Assembly (NCBI GenBank): GCA_037042915.1
Contig: CM073204.1
Span: forward strand, 1 to 64,000
DNA from: Auricularia sp. M13
Lineage: Eukaryota > Basidiomycota > Agaricomycetes > Auriculariales > Auriculariaceae
Length of the DNA: 64,000 nucleotides
Reading direction: 5' to 3'
Under the pieces are notes generated by a model. The model searched no databases. It was not told the origin of the DNA and was given only the letters and a program-made list of their open reading frames with translations. Shown piece by piece: positions 36,901 to 49,000 of this stretch. How positions within the stretch are numbered: the first letter of the stretch is position 1; each line of letters begins with the position of its first letter. A program made the translations under genes and the position numbers.

Positions 36901-39753
36901 TGCATTTCTCACCGTCTCACTGCGAGCCTGAGAGCTCCTAGTCATCCAATTTCGCCTCGGAAATCGTCTCGGACGCTGCGTTGAGTACCGCTCGGTCCGT
37001 TCCTTCTGTAACTCTTTGACGCGCTCCTGCTCGCGCTTCTCAGCGCGGTCTGCGTAATCTATGAGAGTTTCCAGTGTGTCCCACTCCACAGAACGACGTT
37101 TTTCGCGCCAGAACATGCGGATGTACGAATCAACACCATTCCAAAATATATTCTTGATCTCCCATGCCGAAACTTCGGGGAACCGCATCTGCAAATTCTC
37201 CAAGTCTTGTGCAAATTCCTTCACTGAGCGGCCAAACTGCTTTGATTTCATTAACTTATCACGCAGGTTCGCGCGAAAATCGCTGGGGAAGCAGTGCTCA
37301 AAAAGCGCCATGTATATCTGATTCACATCCCACCGATCAGGATGTCTCGACACAAAACGCATATACCACTTCAATGCTTTACCCTTCAGTGTGTACATCG
37401 TCATCTGAGTCGCTTGCAATCCTTGTATTTGCTTGAGACTTCGCCAGAAATCCCATTTCGCGATGTATGCATCGAACAAATCCAAATCGATTTCTCCACT
37501 ATACGTAGGCACCTCTAGCTTGATATCGCGCCAAGGATCATGAGCACCAGCTCCATTGCCAGGTGCAGGATGCGCAGGACCTGCAGGAGGAGGTACAGGG
37601 GGCCCACCCGCACCTCCGCCGGGTCCGCCGCCTGCTCCTCCGCCGCCGCCGCCGCCACCGTGTCCATTTCCTCCGCCACCAGGCCCGCCTCCAAACGGTC
37701 CGCCACCTCCACCACCCCCTCCGCCGTGAGACGAAGAAGGTGGGCTGGGCGGACGGCGTGAACCGCTGGTACGTGAATCGCGTGGCGATGCCGCGCCTCC
37801 TCTCGGTGGGTGTTCTGGCGGTAGACCTCCATCACCTCCTCCACCTCCACCGATCTCAAGCCGGGGAGATGGCGGTCGTGGGGGTACCGACGCTGCGGAA
37901 CGACGGTTAAACTCAGTAAAAGGATTTCTGCCGGGTGCGTACTCGTTCTTCGGCGAGTTGCCACCGTCGGAACTGCTCACGCTCCCTGCGCGCGATCTTC
38001 CTGCATGGATTTTATCAGCAAACAGGCTTCCGGGCGGCGGCATCGAACGGAACCTTGCACTTGGCGCGCGCGGTTTGATAACTCGCGGATGCGGCTCGTA
38101 GCCACCCGGCAATACAGTCGATTCACGATTGAAAGGTGTTGGGAACGCACGCGGCGGCCCAAACAGCGGAAACCCGGCTGCGGGCATCGATGATGCTCGC
38201 CCTCCAGCTCCCATCGTGGCCGGCGAAACCTGCTCAGGCTTCACCGGACTCGGCGACGGCTGAGGAACGCCGCGTTCTGCGGGATCGACGCCTTTGCCCT
38301 TATCTTCTGGGTCTCGTTGATCAGAAGAACCTGCTGCGGGCTTTCGCGACGTACTGGGCTTTGTTTCCGTTCGAGTTTCTGTGACTGTGGCAGAATGCAC
38401 AGTCAGTCCGGTGCGTGCGATTACTTCGGGAGTCGATATACGCTCACCGCGGTAATCTTGCCAGTGTCCGTTGTAATAAACTAATATCTGTCGACCAGCT
38501 GTGCTGATCGACGACGGGGTTGGAGGTGGCGAGGCGACGAAAGTATCGTCCTCGTCCGAGCTGTAACCTGCCGAATATCCGTCAGATTCGACATCTGAAA
38601 CCATAGCGTCAGACGGTTCCTCGGGGCTCTCATAGCCGCGGAACTCAGCTGCAAACTCGCCGCTCACTGGCGTTATATGTGGCAGCACTGGCGGATGTCT
38701 ATCCACGGGCGTGCGAGGAGGAGAAAAGATCTCGTCCTCGCCATCCTGTTCTTCGGGCACGTTATACAATTGCAGAACACTGAATCTATTAGCAGTGTTA
38801 GCTACCGACTCTGGAGGCCGCGGGCTATCTACACGAGCACGCGCGACGCGCGCGGGCGTCGTCCATTCGGAACCGTCCAACCGAGCGTCTGCCAACGACT
38901 GCTCGGTGTACCAGCCCTCCTCATCGGGCTGCATCACCGGCACTTGGTCTTGCTGCGTAGGAATATCAGCGTATGACGCATATCCGCCGTCTGACTCATC
39001 GTCATGGATGGATTCGGCCTCTCGAGCGCTGCGGCCAGCATCAGTATACATTATCTGCGTCGACGGCGAGGAGTCGGACTCAACTCGAACCGCCTCGAGG
39101 GAGCCAGGCTCCACCTCAGTAACCACAGGGGAGCGCGGCTCGACCCTGGTATCGAGCGAGGAGTCTAACTCGACTCGCGTGTCTGACGCCTCAGTGGTGG
39201 AGCGCGGCTCGACACCAGAAATATGCTCACCTGCCCTGGTTGCGCCCTCCAGATCATTATCGGAAGGCGCGCGCGACCTGAACGAAGGCGGGGCTGAGAC
39301 GGTACGTGGAAGAAATCGACCACTTTGGTCGCGAGGTTGTCGAGCAGCGCGAGCACGGCGACCCGATCTGCCGCGAGAGCGATTAGCAATCTTGCGCTGC
39401 CGTTGAGTAAGATCCTCGTCGTCCATACTTTCAAAACCGTCGCGGTGAGTCGTGGAGTCATCAGAAGCGGAAGCTGGAAGCGGAACGCTAGCAGCGTCCT
39501 CGCTTTGCTCGGCCATTTGCAACTGGTCGAGCGGGGTAGTAGTATCACCGAAGGCCGGATGCGCGCCAGAATCGCCAGCGTTCGTCGTTCCGTGCATGTC
39601 GTGGACGGGCGGTTGAACGCCAACGGGCGCGTCTGGCGTCGGTGTAAGAGGGAGAGAGATGTTGTCGGAGTTAGCCATGTCGTCCGGAGGTTGATCAGGC
39701 CTCGGGCTAATGGTTAGTAGAATTCAGAGAAATTTGTAAAGACACTCAAAAAA

Positions 39754-40147
39754 TGTAAGGGTTAGCTTATCTAAGCCCTTGCGGAAGAGATTCAAGTCTC
39801 GAGAGCGTTGCTCGCTCGGGTCGTGAGTGGCAACGTGTGTCTCTGTAGAAAAGAACCTGGGGCGGACTCTGCTCGCAGCGCCCGCCTTAAATACATCCCG
39901 GAATACATTGAGTCATGGTCTATGTAGACGGGACCGAGAACATAGCCTGGCAAAAGCACAGGCGGGCAAAAGCGCAGCGACCCCGGCGGGAGACCCTCGG
40001 CCTCCCGCGCCTATCTCCGTCAGCGAGGGAGGCGGTGCGCGGCCTCTGCACCACGCGCTCCGCCGTCCGCGAGCGTCGCCGTCGGCGAGGAGACCCGAAC
40101 GCCGGCACCGCGGCCGTCGCGAGGGCCTCCGAGCCCGCGTTCTTGCA
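39754..40147 (-). repeat. 5' LTR of the Gypsy element
   Basis: 394 bp, same sequence as 29169-29562 by eye. A primer-binding site next to it is not obvious. Confidence 0.9.
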
Positions 40148-40152
40148 ACTCG

Positions 40153-41052
40153 GGGGAAGACAACAATAGGGCAGTCAAGCCAGGACCAGATGGTAGCAGG
40201 CGATCCACGAGTTTCCGTGTTCTTCTCAGTCACCTATTCTCCGAAGGACAAGTCAGGTAGCCACTGGTGTCATGAAGAATTATGAGGCTGCAACTGACCG
40301 GACCTTTCAGTGAAAGTTCGGTGCAGCTGCGAGACAGTCACCTTCTCCGAGCCGCAAGTCTGAGTTACTGCTCGTGGAGCTTTGAGGAAAAGCGCCAGGG
40401 ACCGCGAAAAAAAAAAAAATCCCCAAAGGCAACAGTGGCTCCTCGATTCGGGTATCAGAAAATGAGCGGTGAAGAGCAAGAAGAAAACAAATTTCTGCAA
40501 GATCAGGCACCAGTGACGAGCGAAACGCGTTACAAAGCGTCAAGGACGACAACCAGCCGACGGATGGTGGCGAAGAGAAGGACGCTGCGGTCATGAAATG
40601 CGCACTCTAGTACCAGCGTACGTCACACAGACCGAGCGTCTGTGAAGAGCACATAAAGAGCCAGGCTTTCGCATCCTGGCTGAGGCTAGCAACGCCGGCT
40701 GGAAATCTTTGCCTCTGTCTGGTAATGTCCGCTCGTAAGTAGGCCCTAGCGCAAGAAAAGCGAACCACGTTCAAGGTCACGCGCTATGAGACGTGCGCGC
40801 TTTTTTCTAGGGCATGTACTTGCGCTGCCGTGAAGTCGGTTTTGGGTCGCGTCGCGGAGTTCCGAGAAGCCAGTCCGGAATCGCCATCCGACAGTGAGCT
40901 TAAAACGATGAGGTGTCACTATTCTGAAACCCTAGAAATGAGAAACGGCAGGGCTTCAAAATAACCAGGATGCTTTGTCGGGGATTGCGGAACAAAGAAG
41001 CGTTGCCGCGTCCAAAGTCCGCCAATCGCTCTTGTGCTCAGACAGCAGCCAC
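40153..41052. other. Intergenic, upstream of API5
   Basis: No gene recognised. It contains an A13-like run near 40408-40420 and the presumed API5 promoter. An in-frame ATG at 40975 precedes the preferred API5 start. Confidence 0.4.
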
Positions 41053-42991
41053 ATGTCGTTCACGCAGAGCGCCGCCGAGGTCGAGGCGTCGACGCGCGTG
41101 CTGCTGGCGAAGGCGGCAGCGGCGCGACCGCGAGAACCGCAGGGGGCGCTGCGCAAGGACGCGCTGAAGCGACTCACGGCGCTGAGCAAGTCGCCGTACG
41201 GCAGTGTGAAGCGCCTGGTGGCCGAAAACCTGCGATATTTCTTCAGGGACTTTCCGTCGCTCGAGGACGAGGTCATCAACGCCGTCTACGACATCTGCGA
41301 GGACAGCGAGCAGAGCGTGCGCATCGCCGGCTACCGCGCCATCGTCGAGCTCAGCCGCGAGGACGGCAAGTGGACGAAGCGCAACACGGACGTCCTGCTC
41401 CAGCTGCTCCAGAGCGACGACGCCGTCGAGCTCGATGTCATCACCCACGCCCTCATCGACCACATTCACATTGACGCCGCCGCTGCTCTCTCGGTCATGT
41501 GCGACCACGCCGCTGCCGACCTCCGCAAGCTCGTCCTCGACTTCTTCCTGCGCCAGGGCCGCGATCCCATCATGGGGCACGTCCGTGGCAGCCCCCAGAG
41601 CGAGGCTCAGACCGTTTTCCGCGACGGGCTACTGCGCGTGCTGCCCAAGTCGACACCACAAGAGGCTGCACAAATCGCAGAGACGTTGCTACTCCCGCTC
41701 GATTCATTTGCGCCAGGCCAGCCTTACCGTGCCCAGCTGCTTCATATTCTCCTTGAGCACTGCAAGAACGCTCTCAAAAGCGACCTACGCGCGAAAAATC
41801 CGCTTACGCTCCCCACCACTCTACCTTTGCTCGAGTCTGCAAGCCGCGTCCCTGGTGTTCCATTTATACGATTTAACGGTGGGACTCATGCTGCTTCTAT
41901 TCAGGTCTTGTGTTGATGCTGTTTCAGCGACATTTCTTTTGACAAAGAACACACTCACTCGGCTCACACCCGACGTGCAGTTCAAAGTGCTCACCTTCTA
42001 CTTTACCGCCCTCTCCGACCCCAGGGTCCCAGTCACAGAGCGCGACGAGGCGCTTGACAACTCGGGCTTCATTATTGAGGTGAAAGCGTTCTTGTCTGTC
42101 TGTCCCACCTATTCTAATCCGACCAGACGCTTGCGCGCGCTAGTGGACCCGAGATGTGGACGGTCGTGCACCAATTGGCAAATGCGTTTATCACGGTACG
42201 CTTCAACCTCAAGTCGAACGCAGCTCGCGCGCCCTAACCTCTTCGCAAAATAGCGTGGGACAGCCTGCCCGCCGCCGCTGGTGCCCGCCTGGCGCATGCT
42301 GCAGCAGCAGGCGGAGAGCGAGCCGCGCAACACGGCCGGCGACGCGCTGCGGCAGATCAAGCTCGTGCTGGACCCGCCGCCCGTGCCCGTCCGCCCCGCG
42401 CTGTCCGCGTCCAGTTCAAAACCCATCTCGCTCAAGCGCAAGGCGTCCGAGCCCACTCCCGTGCCCCGCGGGCCGGGCGGCCTGTTCCGCCAGGCGATGT
42501 TGGATGCCGTGCCCGGGTCCGACCACCCGCTCACGAAGCGCATGCGCGCGGACTCGTCGCCCTCGGTGAGGGAGAAGACGCCGCCGCCACCACCCCTTGT
42601 GGCGCGCATCGACATCGACCGCGACCGCGCGGGGAGCCGCAGCGCGCCACCGTCGCTGTTGAACCGCATGCTGGCGTCCACACCCGTTAGCCCTGCTGCT
42701 GGGATTGCAGGTGCGCGGCCCAACGTGGGCGTACACGCGGGTGCGAGCGGACGAGGGCGTGCCGGTGCCAGTGCGAGCGCTAGCGCGCGCAGCAACGGAA
42801 CTCCCAAAAACCTGAGTCTGAGTGCGCGCATCTCAAACGGCCCTGGCCAACGAGGCGGACGCAGCGGCGGGGGCGGCGCGCCGAGTCTGCTGCAGCGTAT
42901 GGGGTCCGACGGGATGGATATCGACGTCGCCGTTGACAATGGACATCGACCACTCAACGGCAGGCGGATGCGTGTGTATAATGCCCGATAA
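41053..42991 (+). CDS. API5: Apoptosis inhibitor 5 (API5/AAC-11) family protein
   Basis: Helical-repeat (HEAT/ARM) nuclear protein. In animals API5 suppresses E2F1-linked death and binds mRNA-export factors; its role in fungi is not settled. The start MSFTQSAAEVEAST at 41053 is chosen, with in-frame ATG 40975 as alternative. The first exon shows the family's N-terminal repeats (SVKRLVAENLRYFFRDFPSL, AVYDICEDSEQSVRIAGYRA, LLQSDDAVELDVITHALIDH). After short introns near 41.87-41.92 kb the text resumes with DVQFKVLTFYFTALSD (about 41.97-42.08 kb), then TLARASGPEMWTVVHQLANA (about 42.13 kb) and a last exon from about 42.25 kb. The C-terminus is disordered, with a nuclear-signal-like SLKRKASEP and Gly/Arg-rich stretches, stop at 42991. 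The family match rests on the N-terminal repeats. Confidence 0.82.
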
Positions 42992-43485
42992 AGCTGAAAA
43001 CCTTGACGATCGTCTTCGGTCTGAGTGTGCGTTTATATGTATAGATTTGTGCGCTGTGTACGGTGACTTCGCGTGGCCTTTAGAACGACGGTTCTAGATC
43101 TAAACTATTCTACATTGGTGTCCGCTCGGTTATCAATTAGCATCCGCCTGCATCAACCTGCGCATTGACCCTGTCGCATTGAAGAGACCCGCTTGCAACC
43201 TTGGCAAATTTATTGAGAATTTAATTCACTCCGGATATTCCATGTGCATGACTCGAGGGGTTTTTCAACGCAATGTCGCAGGACAAGGTGTTTCTCGTGG
43301 CTAGCGAGTGATCCGTGCATCGCTCGGCTAGTTTGGAAAATTTTGGAACTCTCTGAACGGTTCTAAACGGCGACGGAAGTTAACCACTCATCATGTCAGA
43401 TGGCGATTCCGGAGTCGCTCGGAACTTCGACACGTCCAACCTCCTCTGACCTGCACCGCGACTATTTGTACTATCATCCAATGTT
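42992..43485. other. API5 3' flank
   Basis: No gene recognised. Contains the API5 3' UTR and AT-rich DNA up to the left end of the second large transposon. Confidence 0.4.
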
Positions 43486-43499
43486 TGTCTCAAAAAGTG
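43486..43499 (+). repeat. Left TIR of the 8.5-kb transposon
   Basis: TGTCTCAAAAAGTG, perfectly inverted at 51944-51957; TT precedes it. Confidence 0.8.
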
Positions 43500-44388
43500 C
43501 GAGAGGCCGATCGGGCCAGACAAAGCCAGATAACCAGATCTGGCCAGATCTTGCACCAGCAAGGGTCAGGTCTGGCAAGATCTGGCTCGTTTGGGCAAGA
43601 TCATGTCTGCGGTGAGTAAACAGCAAGTGATCATGTTTCTGTATTTCAGCCATATAGACAGCCCTAGATACCGTCATTGTGATCGAGCGTAGTGTATACA
43701 GTCCATTCAGCACATATCTCTCTTAACTACCTGCGGTCGACAACGGATTGACTTTTCGATTCCCCAAGCGCGCCGACAACGGGAGACGTCACTACGAGGT
43801 CGAGGAAGAGGATGTCGATCTCCGAAGAGTGATGGGGAGGCCGCACCTACTAATCATCACGCATCGGAATCGCTGACCGACGCGCGTCGACACCTGAAAC
43901 TGCGCGCAGCGCCATAAGCATCAGCTAGCGTTCTCAACGACTTTGTAGACTCGCCGACTACACCGGGGCAGGAAATCCGTGTGGAGTTCGCCTGGCGGAC
44001 GTGTCGTGGTTGTAGGGTTCAGCGCTGGAAATCGCTGCACAGGAATCGGCTGGAATCGAAGTGATTGCATGGATGAAAACTTGCTGGAGCCAGCGTTCTG
44101 GCTGGCCGCCACATGTATCGTAACGTGGTCTCCACCGATGCATTGCACTTAAACCACATTTCATCTTGCCCGGAGCACAGTCCATTTCTGCAGCAATTCC
44201 ACATTTTCAAGTGCCACACGATAACGTGCAAATCTTGTTGCAGACAGCTCGATTGCTATACCACCGTGGCGCCGCGTCGCGCCGCGCCGCCCGCCTCGCG
44301 CGCGCTCCAATAACCAATTTCCCACGAAACCACGGAGCGTCAATTGATACAAAAAGATGAAATTAAATTCGAAATACTGAACAAAGCA

Positions 44389-45806
44389 CTAAAAACCTTG
44401 CAGTTCCTGGTTCTCGTCGTCCTCGTCCACATCCCCAGCCTCCTCCTCTTCTGTCGCCTGCCTGACCTCCACCGTTGCGGCGTTTTTGTCGACGAGGTTC
44501 TGAAGGTCACTGAGTTCCTTTGGCGATGCAATCACCGACTTCTTCGCAGCACAGGTGTACGCTGCCTCGTCGTTTTCGAGGTAAGATTTCAAGAGCCTAC
44601 AATAGCCTGAGTTCAAGCTTAACGACGACAAAGAAAGAGGCACGTACTCGGCCAGCTCCTCCGCGTTTGGAGCAGAGGCTGACATCTCGTCGAGCTTGTC
44701 AGTGACATATGGCCAAAAGCCCTCGCCTTTGGCTTGCGCAGACGGCGCGTTGACGAGTTGAAAGCGCTGTCATCATGTAAATAAAGCACACATCACAGAG
44801 CAAGAGGTCAACTTACGATAAATGCAAGCCGAGTAAGCAATGGCGAGGTGACCTTGAGGTCGGGCTCCTTGGCCAGTAACTGTTCCGCGAGCTTCGTGAT
44901 GTGCCACTTCTTCTCAACGGAGAGGGCGAGCTGAGATCTGCCATGAGAAAGCTGGATCGTATATTGCAATGAGGCACACCTTCTTTTTGATTGCGGAGCG
45001 GAAATTGGTCGCCGCGCCTGAGATGGTTTTGCGAACAAGCCTCATGCTCGAAAGCGCCATGCTGTCTGGCAGCGAACCAGCGTGTTTGAGCAAGTCCTGA
45101 GCGTTGTGAGTGAACTGCGCAAAAGCAAGGAAAACCGTACCGTAACGGTCGGGATGAGGCACTTGCGATAGGTTTTGAGAAGCGGCGACAACAGTACAGC
45201 GTAGGTGTACGTGGAAATATTGTCCTGCAAGATGTATGAGCCTGGGCCTCAGCGGCAGCTGCGTGCAGACCTTCAGTTCCTTGGGCATTGTCCAATGCTT
45301 CGTCGTAAGATCTTGCTGCCGATCCTGGCCCTGGAGCAGAGCATGGTACATAAGCAACATGCGCTCATCCGGCCGTGCCTGCGATACAACATATATTGCT
45401 TGTCATTGCTCACTGCCAGCCTGCAAACAGAAGCACTCACACGCGCAAAGTACAACAAATCCGAGGATGTGCCAGTCTTCAGACGCTTGTTTGGATCGGC
45501 AAGCAGTCGGTTAGCGTGTGATGTCAAATCGCGATAGGGCTCGGGCGAAGCACTACGCTGGCGGCGGCGGCTGGAAAACCCAGCAGCAGTGCTGCTAGCA
45601 CGAGTGTCCGGTGTCTCGTCGTTGGTCTGTGAGTTTGGCACGCCAGCGCGAAGAAGAGCGGGATCGATGGGCCAGGTTGACGTGTCAGTGGTGGTGCGGC
45701 TGGCTGCCTGAGCATTCGCTCGACGCTGGACTCTGTCTGCGGCCTGGCGGCGCATGCGTGTGTTCGGCGACTCGGGTGCTGGTGCAGGAGTTTCGGTTTC
45801 GCTCAT
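44389..45806 (-). CDS. Transposon companion protein, unknown function
   Basis: Multi-exon minus-strand gene, no named domain recognised. It starts at 45806 with MSETETPAPAPESPNT and a basic, disordered N-terminus (RMRRQAADRVQRRANAQ; SSRRRQRSASPEPYRDL). Later exons encode DNISTYTYAVLLSPLLKTYR (about 45.15-45.23 kb), DLLKHAGSLPDSMALSSMRL (about 45.1 kb), KKWHITKLAEQLLAKEPDLK (about 44.85-44.92 kb) and FWPYVTDKLDEMSASAP (about 44.7 kb). The tail is acidic (EEEEAGDVDEDDENQ), stop at 44389. Introns of about 45-55 bp separate them. I recall similar proteins as repeated 'hypothetical' families in Agaricomycetes. Its place inside the TIRs suggests an accessory transposon product. Confidence 0.6.
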
Positions 45807-46074
45807 GGCGGTACAGTCAGGTGGTGGGAGAAAGGGAAGCTGGTTGAAAGCTTGGGGCTGCGCTTTAAAACGACGAAAGGACAACGTGGTGGAAATTTCA
45901 TGCGTGGTGCAGCCATGGTTGAAGCAAAGAGTGGTTCCGGCAATGTCCGATGCACGCAATGGCGGAATCCGCTGCGTTTTCAACACACCTCGGAGTCCGA
46001 CTGAATGTCGAGTGAAGGCAGAGGGAAATAAAGTATTATTTTGGTACATATAAATCAGGCTGGTTGCAGAAACG

Positions 46075-49000
46075 TCAGTGCTTCGACCTCTTGGTTGACG
46101 GTGCCTGCGGCTGACTGCGCGACGCATCTCCTTCCTCGTCTGCGTCATTACGCCGCCTTTTACCTTTAGATCGTGCTGAAAGGCCTGTCTGTGGTTGAGA
46201 TGCCCGAGATACAGTAGCACACTGCTCCCCAGAGGCCACCGAAGCTTGCTCCTGAGACGCTGCCAGTGCGGTGTGCTCCTCGGAGTCCTCAGTCGCAGCT
46301 CCTGCTATGGCTTCCTTCTCGACCCGTTTGCGAGCGCGAGTCTCGGCCGCCTTTGCATTAGCTTCCTCTTGCTTGGTGACAAGAGAGTACCGTGCTTCAG
46401 CTTCCTTCCGTTTAAGCCATTCAATACGATTTTCGGTGTTGAGCTTCGGCGCAGTGAGAGTCCGTCCGAGCGCGCGCCGCAGCAGTACAGCGTTGTGAAA
46501 AGCATGTGTGTTGATGACCCAAAACTCCTTCGATGTATGCTCAATGGACAGAGCGTGCTGGCTTGTGTCCTGACCCTCCTGGCGAATAGTTCTTCGGCCA
46601 GTGGGCTGACAACCTGCGGTGCGACAATCATGCTGCACGTTGATAATGAACCGAATGTCCTTCACTCAGAGTTAGCAAATAGACAATAGCCATTTAACAA
46701 AGGTACTTGCCGTGGAAAATACGATATTTATTGGACCATCACTGCTGGATGGCTGGCGCAGGTACGGCATGTCATAATCCGGGTGGGTGTCTGCCGCGAC
46801 GTTGTATCTGCGAAGAGCCACCAGTGGTTGCACCGAGCCAGTCTCTTCTGGGACGTGAATCTTGAGGATACGCCCAACCTGTGCTTTCCCCTGAGTGTAC
46901 ATGTGAGCCGTCTCTGACGCCGTCGCAGGCAGCTCACTGACATTGGAAACATAGACAACCCATGCCGATATCTTGCAGACGTCGCCGGTTTCTGCGACCA
47001 CAGAAATACCTTCGTTCCATTTGAGCTCTCGGAAGTTCGTGAGGTTCGCGACATGCTCCGGCTTGCAGGCGCGTAAGATGTCTTCCGCTGCCGCTGCAAG
47101 GCGGTACGTCTTCGCTGCCTTTGCCGCGACTGAAACAACAGCACCTGTGCCATGTGTGAGCCTAAAGCTATGCAACAGCGCTGCACTGCGTACCTGGAGT
47201 CCGTACCACAGGTGGAGCCCAGCCTAAATGACGCTGCACAATCGAGTGGTCCTGCAGAATCTGCCGGATCTCCTCGCTGGCCTGCACGAACTCGTCGCCG
47301 TCCTTCCAGAATCCACCACTTATCATGTGCTTCATTCGATCCATATTGGCGAGAGAGATCGCGATATCACGACTGGGTGCTTGGTGATTGCTGAGCACAG
47401 AGCACATACGAAAAATCGCGTTGAAGCACTCAAAAATCTCGGTGGCGAAACGAACAGCGGGCCCAAAGCGAGGAATGTCGTCGGGGAGATGAGTCAAGAC
47501 ATGAAGCTTGGACTTCGTCACGATGCGTGTTGGATCGAGGGCAGTGAAAGCATCCAGGGTATTGCTAATGAGAATCCGCAAATCGCTCTGCGATGCAATC
47601 AGAAAGTGCAGAATGGAGCGGTTGAAACATGTACGTACCAAGTACTCTTCCATATCGTAAATGCGCTCAAACCAAATGTGCGCTGCGAGTGCGCCAGCAG
47701 CCTTTGCCAGCGCAAACTGCTTGTCCGTGGTAAGCTCGTGTAGGTGGAAGATCTGGGTCTGTAGCAGTGCCTTAAAATGCTTCCCAATCAGGTTATTCTT
47801 GTACTGCATCATGTACGCAGCACGGAACGGTGGGATCGAAAGACCGCTGATATCTGTCGACTGAAGGCGTATGACAAAGAGCGCCTGCATTGCGTCCGTC
47901 CATGAGCTGTATAACCCGTGCCAAACATATTTTGCGATCCCAAGAAGGATAGTATGGAGTATCTCGACCGGCGTGTCGACATGAGGATCCAAGCCTGTCT
48001 TGAAATGAGATTATCGCTGGGAATCTATATTGCACGCACCGGCCCACTCCAGCAGGGGATGGAACTTGTCGCCGGGCTGATCCCAGAGCCAGATCATGAG
48101 CTTAGAAGCAATTGCGTCTGGGCTCGTCTCTCCAGCGTTTTGAAGACGGCGTGCCTCCTCGATCAATTTTGCGACCCAGACGTTGGCGATGGAATCCTTG
48201 ACACCTGTTGCAGTTTGCACAGTTTTCACCGCACTCGCAACTCCTGAGCATGCGATGTGAAATTGATCCTCAACGTAGAGGAGCGTATCTGCGGCGGTAC
48301 GCGGCTTTCCAGGCTTGGATGGGATCAGTACAACTCTCTCAGTGCAAAGTTTGTGATCATACCTCAAAGTTCGATGTAAACCACGTTTCCGAGTCATCGT
48401 CCTCCCCAGGTCGGCGTACGTTCATACAGCGGCGGCAATGGCGAGTCGACATGCCGCCGGCATGTGAGCAGTTCTCGGATTGCTGCGGATTGTCCCCTGG
48501 AAGGGCCTGCGCGACAATGCGGAACTTGCATGTCTTCCGGTTTCCAGCATGATAGCACTGGCGGGGATTCTTGTGCGTCGCACTAAATACAGTCAGGAAT
48601 CGCATCAAGAGATCAAATATTACGCACAGAATATGTTCCTTAATCGCTGAAAACTGCTCGGGGCCGGTCGCGCTTGGAGATGTACTGACAAATCGGACAA
48701 AGTACTCTTGCTGCAGCAAGGCGGCAGGCAACCCCATGTTCGAAACATAGATGTTGATGTGCTTATTATACTGCTTCGACACATTGCCCGAGACGTCGTC
48801 GGCCCAGAGGTTGACGAAGACAGTATACAGTTCATCGTTATCGGCAACCGCGCGCAGTGGGTTATCCTGTCCGAAATCTGTAAGGTCGTATTACGAGAAT
48901 CAGTGCCAATCGTGCTGTCAAAATCAGACGGAACACACCAGCAAGTGGAGGAACTCGATCTTGTGAGCGAAGCTCTGGGAGAGTATAACGGAAGTCTGTG

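Larger units (their letters stand above)
29169..40147 (-). mobile_element. Ty3/Gypsy LTR retrotransposon, looks largely whole
   Basis: A 10,979-bp element with 394-bp LTRs that look identical by eye and a 5-bp ACTCG duplication (29164-29168 and 40148-40152). This points to a recent insertion. It is transcribed on the minus strand. One very long open frame (39678-29749) holds, in order, a disordered Glu/Ser-rich N-terminus, gag with a CCHC knuckle (about 36.7 kb), an aspartic protease (IDSG, about 35.0 kb), reverse transcriptase (YLDDIIVYS, about 34.05 kb), RNase H (about 33.4-33.6 kb), integrase (about 31.8-32.4 kb) and a chromo-like C-terminus (about 31.2 kb). This domain order is the Gypsy/Metaviridae type. 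A further open frame near the 3' end is listed separately. Confidence 0.9.
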
